Origin: Balamuthia mandrillaris
Taxonomy: Eukaryota > Discosea > Longamoebia > Balamuthiidae
Reading direction: 5' to 3'
Assembly (NCBI GenBank): GCA_031835245.1
Contig: JAVKOQ010000178.1
Location: forward strand, 60,001-90,000
DNA length: 30,000 bases
Below are positions 1 to 8,268 of the stretch, piece after piece. Both the position numbers and the translations under genes were made by a program. The notes beneath the pieces were generated by a model. It ran no database searches. It was not told the origin of the DNA and saw only the letters and a program-made list of their open reading frames with translations. Numbering within the stretch: position 1 is the stretch's first letter; each line of letters begins with the position of its first letter.

Positions 1-392
1 CAGCGTTCAAGTTGTTGAGCGTGTTTAGCAGTTCAGGCTTCAGCCCTGTTTCCTCTCCCAGTTGTGCTCTATGTTTTTTTTATTTTCAAAAAAAAAAAAA
101 AAGAAAACGAAAAATATAATAAAATCATCTGAAACTGAGCTTCAAAAAAAAAAAAAAAAGAAAGAAAGAATGAAACGAATGAGACGAACAAGACTTCTCC
201 ACGAGAGTTGAGGAGGACGCAGGCGGCAGTGCCAGGAAAGAGCTTTTGTATCTCGTCCAACGTGCCGGTCAGTTTCTTCATGGTGGCCGGACTCAGGCCG
301 GTGTCTTTCTTGCAGTTCTTCGACGCTCTTGTGGAATACATCTCTCTCTTCTCTTCTTTTTCGTGCAACGAAAACTTCATGACGACACACAA
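1..392 (-). CDS. Partial unknown gene, possible Roadblock/LC7-like domain; continues past the left edge
   Basis: Two exons are visible on the minus strand: about 341-392 down to 190, and 68 down to 1 (open). The donor GTTCGT and the acceptor CATAG join in phase 2 and give a smooth reading, ...LLNSRGEVLAQLGEETG... The readable part has a helix with a repeated pattern (TGLSPATMKKL, later TGLKPELLNTL) and a short hydrophobic strand-turn-strand (TAACVLLNSRGEVLAQ). That strand faintly recalls Roadblock/LC7 proteins, but the resemblance is too weak to name the family. The start is uncertain. In-frame ATGs lie at 392, 380 and 341. A further ATG at 428-430 is followed after two bases by a perfect GTAAGT donor and could be a 5-nt first exon. 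The intron (69-189) carries two long T-runs on the sense strand. The 3' part lies outside the window. Confidence 0.4.
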
Positions 393-433
393 GTTTGTTT
401 ATCGTGACGACACGAAACAACTTACGTCATTTT

Positions 434-441
434 TGTCGACA
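434..441. promoter_or_regulatory. TGTCGACA palindrome between divergent starts
   Basis: A perfect 8-bp palindrome lies a few bases upstream of the candidate minus-strand ATG (428-430) and about 17 bp upstream of a plus-strand ATG at 458. The same word recurs near other gene starts in this window (14519 and the cluster at 16441-16522). Its position suggests a core-promoter or transcription-factor site. The function is inferred. Confidence 0.4.
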
Positions 442-740
442 TAATCTCGAGTCTACGATGGAATCTCGTGTCCGCTCTCCTGTCCTCTATGATCGACTGG
501 CTGCATTCGAGTCGAAGGAGGGGAAAAGAAGAAGCGGAGAAGAAGAGAAGAGAAGCGGAAGAGAAGGGTAACCAGAAGAGAACGGATGAAGAGAAGAGAC
601 AAAACTACCCAAAAGGTCAAACCCCAAATTAGTTTATACAATTAAATTATTATATCGAATGAAAGAAAGAGCACAATTGGGAGAAGAAGAACACGGCGAA
701 GGCGCACAAGCAATAAAAAAACAAAGGTAAACGAGCTGCT
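442..740. other. Intergenic region with a 37-codon plus-strand ORF
   Basis: This is the space between the partial gene at the left edge and the 3' end of RTK-A. It holds a plus-strand ORF at 458-571 (MESRVRSPVLYDRLAAF..., then Arg/Glu-rich and purine-biased). The ORF has no recognisable homology and no clear downstream exon, so I do not call it a gene. An A/T-rich stretch around 625-660 could hold the RTK-A polyadenylation region. Confidence 0.3.
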
Positions 741-842
741 CTACTTGGAGTATTCGTCCGCTTTCAACAACTTGATAATGTCCTTGAAAGAGGGTCTGGT
801 GTTGTGGAAAAAATTACAAAGTGTTGTTGGCAAGGTTGGAAT

Positions 843-878
<36 letters not shown>

Positions 879-3800
879 AAGGTGCAAACACAAAACAAAA
901 AAAAGGGACCAACCTTTCTGCTGGCTCATGCTGGAAACACTGTGCAGCAATTGTTTGTAATACTTGGGGTGCGTTCTCGCTAAACGTCAATACTTCACCT
1001 ATTTTTTTTCGAATGTACATTCTGGTTAAGTGCGAGAAGAAGAAGAAGAAGAAGAAAGAAGAAAGAAGAAGAAGAAGAACGAGAATAAAGTTCAAACCAT
1101 CAAGCACAGCGGCAACCACTTGTTCGTTGGATAAACCGGGATAGGGAGTTTGTCCAAAATTTACAATCTCCCACAACAGCACTCCATAACCTTTCATCAC
1201 GACATGAACAAAAGATAAAGAAACTTAGAAAAAGCTTTGGAGGAAACCTCCAACCAACAATGAAAGAAGAAAGGCACGGGACAAAAAGGGCGCAGGGATA
1301 GTAGAATGAACGAATGGAAAATATAAAAATACATACTCCAAACGTCGGACTTTTTGTCAAAGGTCCTCCTGGAAAAGTATTCGGGTGGTGTCCAACGGAC
1401 AGGAATAGATTCAGCCCTCTCCTCGTCGCTCTCCAATGTTGACAATCCAAAGTCTAATAGATGGGCATGTGCAACTTTCATAAGTTCAAAGGCCACAGGG
1501 GAGAAGTAAAATAGAGTGAGCACCAAACCAGAAACTTTGACGGAATGGTCACGAGTGAGAAGTATATTTCTGGCGGCCAAGTCTCGATGCACGAGGTCCT
1601 CCGAATGCAAGTGGTGCATGCCCGCGGCTACCTCTCTTGCTATTCTTACCGCCATTCTCTTGAACTCCTCCTCACCGCGCTCTTTGGTTTGCTTTTTGAG
1701 GTTTTGGAGAAAGTGGAGAAGATTGCCGGCGGCCAAGAACTCGGTGACCAAACACCAGGGCGTTCCTTCTTCCATCGACACTCCAAAGAGCTGAGTCACG
1801 TTCGTGTGCGGTCTCAAGTTTCTAAGATTTTTGAATGCGCAACAATAAGCGAACCACAAGAGAACGAGAAAGAGAGAGAGATAAAGAGAGTATGAAACGC
1901 ACTTCATGATGTCGCTTTCAGCCTTGAAGTTTGCTTTGGAGGTTTCTGAGTCCATTATAGAGTTGAACTGAAGAAGAATGTTTTAAAAATAGGTAAAGAA
2001 TAAAATAAAACCAAAGCAAGAATAAACCAACCATTTTGATGGCAACGGTCGTTTCTCTCCATGTTCCCCTCCACACCGTTCCAGAGCATCTGCAAAAAAT
2101 ACCTTGTGAGGTTTGTGTTCCTGCCACAAGGAAACAAAAAAAAAAGGACAGAGAGAGGAACGAAAGATATACCCCTGTCCAATCTGTTCATCGAACTCCA
2201 ATTCTGAGAATGGAATCTCCCATTGTGTCTTCCCTTTCTTGTTTCCTTTGTCTTGTTTTTTCTCCTTGGTGGAGTTGAGCTTCGTGCCGGTCAGCTCATC
2301 GCCAGCGACGTACAGGTTGGTGGAAGCCTGTTCATTGGAAGTCATGTCTTTATGTCTTTGTCGCAGACTACTTTGCTTCTTCCTGCGGAGGAAAACAAAC
2401 AAGACCACAAGGGCCACAAGCAAAAGCAACAAGGGCAGACCAAGTCCCAACGCAAGACCGACGGGGAGCGCAATATTGTCCTCGTTGGTGTTCTCGTTTT
2501 TGTTGCCTCCATCACCGCTGCCGTTGGAAGAATCGTCAGATGATGACGAAGGTGGAATGATATCATCATCATCCACCGCATCCACTGTCGTTGATGCGTT
2601 TGCAACGAATAAAGAAAGGAACTAAGCAACAACAATAAAGCAAGATTGAAAGCAACAACGAAGTCATAAAAGAGAGCATACCGTGAATAAAACTCAAAGT
2701 TTGTTTCCAAACAGGATTAGAGATGCTGTTCAAGAACGTGGAGCTGCAGTTCACCACCATTCCCACTTCTCTCAACCTGTCGTCCACCTTGGCCACCATT
2801 TCTCTTGTGCTAGCCACTTCATTTTGCATGTCCTCAAACCCGCATTTCAACAACCGAGAGTTGGAGGCAGGTTGATAGCCGAAATCGTCACATGAAGCAG
2901 AAGTGGCGTTGCCTGGCGAAGAGGCAGAAAGAGACACAAAGGTCATCAAGACGGAATCGCTCCCAGAGAGCTCTATCCAACAGGAGATGTTTCTTGCGTA
3001 ATGAGCGCCGGCGCTGGTGAAGTCGAGACTAAAGAGAAGACCATCGTCAAAGACGAACTGGCCTTGCTTGGTTGTGCCCAGATTGTCTTCCACCCACGTG
3101 CCCTAAGAAGGAAGACGCTTTAGACTATCACCACTGAAACAACCTGAACAAAAAAATACATGGAATTGTACCTGTCGTTTCACCTCGCTGACCTGCTTGG
3201 CGTTGACAACCGACACAGCCACGTCGACGCTCTCCAATTCTTCCACCACCATCAAACTCCTCTGACGCTTCGGTAAAGCCTCTCCATCTTCGCCTTCACA
3301 ACCGAGTTCCACGTTGAAGGAAGGAGTGCCTCTCAGACCCTCTTTGGCTGAAACCGAGATAGCGGGATGAAGTACTGTCTCTCCTCCCACATCCCTCACG
3401 CAAGTCACTTTGAAGGAATTGTCAGACGTAGAGGAGGATGCTTCGCAATCTCCAGCATCGGCATTGCTTCCATCGAAGCGAAGGGCAGCGGTGGAGAAGG
3501 ACCAGGTGCAGGTGGTGGAGAGAGAGGTGGAGGATCCGCCGTTGGAAAGCGTGGAAGTGAAGCTGAAGGGCTCCGTCATCGTCATCACATCGTCTTCCGT
3601 TGCTGTTCAATGGAAAACGGATTAGACCAAATAACACACATAGAAAGCAAGAAGGCAAACAAACCAGGGAAGGAGGATGTCAAAGACCAAGATGGGGCAG
3701 CAACAAAGTTCTTCAAGGCCGTGGGAGGAGTGGATTGACTCCCTGTGGCAGAGCATTGGTCCACCGTCACAGAGAGGGTGCCCCTGAAGTCCGCTGGTGG

Positions 3801-4869
3801 CGTCATCCTCCATTGCACATTTCCTGTTCAAACCCAATCGCACATTCTTCAGAAGAACCGAGAATGAAGAAGAAGAAGAAGGAGAGGAGGAACAAGAAGA
3901 ATGAAGAAAGAAGAAGAAGCGGCAGAAGAATGCGTAACAAGGAGAAAGAAGCAACAAACCAGAGGAGGAGGGTGAAATATCCGAGGCAAAACTACACACC
4001 CACTTCAGGCTTCCATCCGCCACACAACTCGTTCCCTCTGGCTCCTCCAGCCACCCGCCATTGCCCTCCACCGCCATTCTCACTCTGCACTGAGCATTCC
4101 TGGCGTTGGAAGGACCGCTGTTGCTCAGCCGGAACTGGAACACGAACTCCTCCCCTGGCACCAAGGACTGCTCCCCTCCGATGACCACCACGGAGGGAGC
4201 GATGGAGGTCACGGCAGCTCCCGTGGTGAATGACCCCGTGGCTTCTGCGTCCAGTTGCTCCGGGTCGTAGTAAGCGGTGTGGAGCCACAGCTGTCCGGTC
4301 ACGGAGATGGATTGCTGAAAGCGGTCAGCGGGGACGGTGAAGCTGGAGCGGATGGTGGCGTCGGGGACGGCGGTGGCAAAGTCCACCGTGGTTCTGTACC
4401 AGCACTCTTGCCCGGCTGTGCCGAGATCACACGGAGGCCAGGTGGGCCACGTCCCAAAGTTGACGCAAGGGCAGTACCACCCTGCGGCTGAGGTGGATGC
4501 TGAGTTTGTTTGTTTCGACGTGGAGTAAGAAGATGAAGCAGATAAAGCAAAAAGAAGGAAACAATAAGAAAAAGGGCGAGAGAGAGAGAGAGAAGAGAAG
4601 AAGTGGTGAGAAAACGTACAATAGAGAGGGCCATAAACAGAAGTACCAGCCTCAAAACGAAGGCCAGAGCCTCCACCGCTGAAAGACCCCACCGTCAAAG
4701 AATGGTCCTTGACGCGCCACACCAACTGGACGTTGCTGCCCGGAGTGGCGGCCGCCGGCTCCACCCCAACGAAAGTCAAACTGCCCTCGGTGGGCAAAAC
4801 GAGAACATGAAGCAGAAGAGGAAGAAGAAGAAGAAGAAGAAGCAGCGGAGGACGCGGAATACGAGGCAT
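741..4869 (-). CDS. Receptor tyrosine kinase RTK-A (13 exons, 992 aa)
   Basis: Predicted single-pass receptor tyrosine kinase at the plasma membrane. Exons (5' to 3'): 4869-4620, 4499-3960, 3823-3665, 3602-3172, 3102-2682, 2584-2173, 2089-2032, 1967-1903, 1821-1529, 1453-1337, 1190-1098, 998-914, 795-741. All junctions are GT-AG and the frame is intact. A Leu-rich signal peptide covers about residues 1-27. The ectodomain (to about 635) has two DUF11-like segments (RLSNSGPSNAR and TLSNGGSS), conserved Cys, and an acidic stalk (VDAVDDDD). The transmembrane helix is near 638-667. The kinase follows a WEIPFSELEFDEQIGQG lead-in: the glycine loop is GQGCSGTV (Ser where the paralogues have Phe), then the VAIK lysine (~756), the Thr gatekeeper in VTEF, HRDLAARN (~857) and DFG (877). 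The APE triplet is PPE. The protein ends soon after the last kinase helix (KADEYSK). The ligand is unknown. Classification as a TK is firm; the ectodomain family is only tentative. Confidence 0.93.
846..875. repeat. (GA)n microsatellite in the last intron of RTK-A
   Basis: A dinucleotide run that reads (CT)n in the sense strand of the gene. It lies in the intron between the 12th and 13th exons (796-913). A (GAA)n-type tract at 1036-1080 lies in the intron before exon 12 and has the same sense-strand pyrimidine bias. Confidence 0.9.
3658..4502. repeat. Near-identical tract shared with 6432-7285 (copy 1)
   Basis: This tract covers exon 3, intron 2 and exon 2 of RTK-A. It matches the same exons and the intron of RTK-S with only a few substitutions plus a short indel in the GAA-rich part of the intron. 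Identity stops abruptly at AACAAACC on one side and at the exon 2 acceptor on the other. Intronic identity between paralogues points to recent gene conversion or unequal exchange. Confidence 0.85.
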
Positions 4870-5223
4870 CGTTATATTTTGTATTTTTTTGTTGTTAACA
4901 CCTTTCCAGACACAAAGGGATGCCCTTGGACCAAAAAAATAAATAAGCACACATGAACAAGGCGCACCCGGCACGAACAGAGAAGAGCCGAGGCCGGTTA
5001 TGCCGGACTGCAACTTATATTACGGCTACGATATTGCAGACAGATCGAATGTAGCTAATTAACAAGGAATATGTCCGTTTCAAGAAGGACCGAACCGAGG
5101 AATGAAACTTTTTCGTCGGTCCAGGCGCAAGTGGTCCGGGTGACTCTTGGGAACAAGAGAGCGAAAAAAAATAAAAATATGTTCAATAGGGTATTTATTT
5201 GTTCAAGTCAACTTTGGCTTGGC
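4870..5223. promoter_or_regulatory. Intergenic spacer: RTK-A upstream region and RTK-S 3' region
   Basis: This is only about 350 bp between two genes in the same direction. It must hold the RTK-A promoter and the RTK-S terminator. I see no TATA box at a convincing distance. An A-rich run lies at 5164-5178, and AATTAAC occurs around 5057. No coding sequence is evident. Confidence 0.4.
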
Positions 5224-7617
5224 TCAGGAGGTGAACAAGAGCTTGCTCCAGGTGTTTGGTTTCTTGTCGGACAATGAAGACGAAGGGGAATCTTCGGGTG
5301 AAGAAGAAGAAGAATCATCGAAAGACGATGAAGAAGAAGAGGGAGGAATCCAGTCATCGTCATCCACTGCATCCACTGTTGTAGCAAAGGGACAAAGGGA
5401 AAGCGAGAAGAGCAAGTTAGAACGTAAGATACGCAATAGAGAAATAAGCAATGCAATTGTACCATGAATGAACCTCACAGGTTGGCTCCAAACGGGATTG
5501 GAGATGCTGTTTGGGAACGCGGAGCTGCAGTTCACGCTCATTGTCACTTCTCTCAACCTCTCATCGACGGTGGCAACCATCACTCTTGTGGAGGGTTCAT
5601 CGTTTCCCATGTCCTCAAAGCTGCAATCCCACAAACGGGATTTGGAGGGTGAGTCATAGCCGTTATCCTTGCATGAAGCAGAGGAGTAATGAGGAACGAA
5701 GGTCATCAACACGGCATCACTCCCAAGGAGTTGGACCTGGCAGGAAATGTTGCGTGCATAATGGGCACCAGCGCTGCTGAAGTCCAGTTGGAAGAGAATG
5801 GCAGCTTCAAAGACGGACTGGCCTTGCTTGGTCGTACCAAGATCATCTTCTACATACTCATTCTGTAAGGTTAACAAAATATAAAATGTAAGTTCGAAGC
5901 GAATAAGCAAACCCGGAGAAGAAACAGCATAACAAGAACGTTACCGCGTCCGCGTCGTGCTTGGCATTCACCACCAAGAGATCCACATCTACACCCTCCA
6001 ATTCTTCCACCACCATCATACTCCTTTGCCGCTTCGGCAGCTTCCCTCCGTCTTCGTCTTCACAACTGAGCTCCACGTTGAAGGAAGGAGTGCCTCTCAA
6101 ACTCTCTTTGGCTGAAACCGTGACGGTGGGATGGAACTCCGTCTCGCCACCCACATCCCTCACGCAAGTCACTTTCAAAGAATTGTCAGATGAGGAAATG
6201 GCTGCTTCGCAATCCCCAGCATCGGCATTGCTTCCCTCGAAACTCAGAGCAGCGGTGGAGAAGGACCAGGTGCAGGTGGTGGAAAGAGAGATGGAGGGTC
6301 CGCTGTTGGAAAGCGTGGAAGTGAAGATAAACGGATCCGTCATCGTCATCACATTGTCTTCGGTGTCTGTATAAGCAAGATTACAATCAGTGGCCACTGA
6401 TTCACTCACTTAAGCAAAAGACAACGAAAAGAACAAACCAGGGAAGGAGGATGTCAAAGACCAAGATGGGGCAGCAACAAAGTTCTTCAAGGCCGTGGGA
6501 GGAGTGGATTGACTCCCCGTGGCAGAGCATTGGTCCACCGTCACGGAGAGGGTGCCCCTGAAGTCCGCTGGTGGCGTCATGCTCCATTGCACATTTCCTG
6601 TTCAAACCCAATCGCACATTCTTCAGAAGAACCAAGAATGAAGAAGAAGAAGAAGAATGAAGAAAACGAAGAAGAAGAAGGAGAGGAGGAACAAGAAGAA
6701 TGAAAAAAGAAGAAGAAGCGCCAGAAGAAAGAAACAACAAACCAGAGGAGGAGGGTGAAAGATCCGAGGCAAAACTACACACCCACTTCAGGCTTCCATC
6801 CGCCACACAACTCGTTCCCTCTGGCTCCTCCAGCCACCCGCCATTGCCCTCCACCGCCATTCTCACTCTGCACTGAGCATTCCTGGCGTTGGAAGGACCG
6901 CTGTTGCTCAGCCGGAACTGGAACACGAACTCCTCCCCTGGCACCAAGGACTGCTCCCCTCCGATGACCACCACGGAGGGAGCGATGGAGGTCACGGCAG
7001 CTCCCGTGGTGAATGACCCCGTGGCTTCTGCGTCCAGTTGCTCCGGGTCGTAGTAAGCGGTGTGGAGCCACAGCTGTCCGGTCACGGAGATGGATTGCTG
7101 AAAGCGGTCAGCGGGGACGGTGAAGCTGGAGCGGATGGTGGCGTCGGGGACGGCGGTGGCAAAGTCCACCGTGGTTCTGTACCAGCACTCTTGCCCGGCT
7201 GTGCCGAGACCACACGGAGGCCAGGAGGGCCAAGGTCCAAAGTTGACGCAAGGGCAGTACCACCCTGCGGCTGAGGTGGATGCTGTTTCCAATGCAAACC
7301 AGTAAGTTGTCTCAGTCAACGAAATAAAAGAAGGCGGAAGGAGAGGGAGGCTTACAAAAGAGGAGACCGGAAACGGAAGTCCCGGCTTCAAAACGAAGGC
7401 CAGAGCCTCCACCGCTGAAGGTTCCCACCGTCAAAGAATGGTCCTGCACAAGCCACACCAACTGGACGTTGCTGCCCGGAGTGGCGGCCGCCGGCTCCAC
7501 TCCCACAAAGGTCAAACCGCCCTCCGTTGGATGGAATGGAAGCATGGCAAATTGAGCCAGGAGCAGAAACATCAACACCGAAACAGCCCGTTGGAAAGCA
7601 GAAGGTGATGATGCCAT
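5224..7617 (-). CDS. Soluble RTK-like ectodomain protein RTK-S (6 exons, 644 aa)
   Basis: Secreted paralogue of the neighbouring receptors. Exons: 7617-7356, 7282-6743, 6597-6439, 6366-5945, 5862-5463, 5375-5224. The frame is intact (1935 nt) and the first five introns fall at the same sites and phases as in RTK-A. The signal peptide is MASSPSAFQRAVSVLMFLLL... The whole five-exon ectodomain is kept (RLSNSGPSNAR; TLSNSGPS; the Cys pattern WYCPC...QECWYRT; the C-terminal NSISNPV segment). Exon 6 begins like the receptor stalk exon (VDAVDDDDWIPPSSSSSSF), then runs into a Ser/Pro/Asp-rich tail and stops at LLFTS. No transmembrane helix, GPI-type hydrophobic tail, juxtamembrane region or kinase exon follows before RTK-A. 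It could be a decoy or ligand-trapping receptor, or a 3'-truncated gene that is still open. Its absence of disruptions over six exons favours a working gene. Confidence 0.85.
6432..7285. repeat. Near-identical tract shared with 3658-4502 (copy 2)
   Basis: Exon 3, intron 2 and exon 2 of RTK-S are almost the same as in RTK-A, including the non-coding intron 6598-6742. The copies differ by scattered single bases, for example near 7202 and 7221-7240, and by the length of the GAA-rich intron stretch. Outside these limits the two genes diverge clearly. Confidence 0.85.
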
Positions 7618-8151
7618 GTTTGTTTGTTGCTTGTTTTTGTGAGCTGGTCTAGAGAAAGAAGCGAAAGCCGTCGGTTGTGGAGGTCAAAACAAACCTGAAC
7701 AAGAAACAAACCTAACGTGCGGTTTATCATAGGTTGACCAGCTGCTCGGCGTTACAAGGGCATTCTCCATTTTAAGGCCTTACCCTTGGGGGACCCGGAG
7801 TTCAAAGGAGGGTTTTAAGATAAACCACTCGCATCATCTGCATGCAAAAACGGGGTCAGTCCCGTTGCGGATCGTTCCGGTGTTCTTTCCTCGCGGTTTC
7901 TCCTCTTTTTTTCTGCTCTCTCTTCTCCCACCGCATGACCTGATTGTTTCTCCGAAGCAAGCGCATATCAGTCGCGACTCCGCGGACAAGTGTTGCTTGC
8001 GTTTGGGCCGAACGTCAGACGTTCCTCTTCTCTTCCGGGTTCTCTTTGAAGGAAAAAAACAAAGGAGAAGAAATTATAAGTGGATATGTATTAACATTTA
8101 GGTAGGAGTTCTTTCTACAATTCGTTTGTGCTGTTGTGGTCTGTCGTTTCA
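7618..8151. promoter_or_regulatory. Intergenic: RTK-S upstream region and RTK-B 3' region
   Basis: About 530 bp between two minus-strand genes. The part next to 7618 should hold the RTK-S promoter. A pyrimidine-rich stretch lies at 7885-7930. I see no coding exon and no convincing TATA box. The low-complexity AGAGAAG and AT-rich part at 8050-8100 is probably RTK-B 3' flank. Confidence 0.4.
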
Positions 8152-8231
8152 TCAGTTGGAGTAGTTGTCTGCTTTCAGAATCTTTATAATGTCTTTGAAT
8201 GATGGTCTGTTGGTGGGAATGTAAGAAGGAG

Positions 8232-8268
<37 letters not shown>

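Noticed and set aside
458-571. 37-codon plus-strand ORF after the TGTCGACA site
   Set aside because: Too short and Arg/Glu-biased by purine-rich DNA, with no downstream exon found. Kept only as a note in the intergenic entry.
4870-5223. RTK-S simply spliced onto RTK-A as one giant gene
   Set aside because: RTK-A has its own ATG with signal peptide, and RTK-S has an in-frame stop in exon 6. Joining them would place a second signal peptide and ectodomain inside one protein, with no supporting splice site seen.
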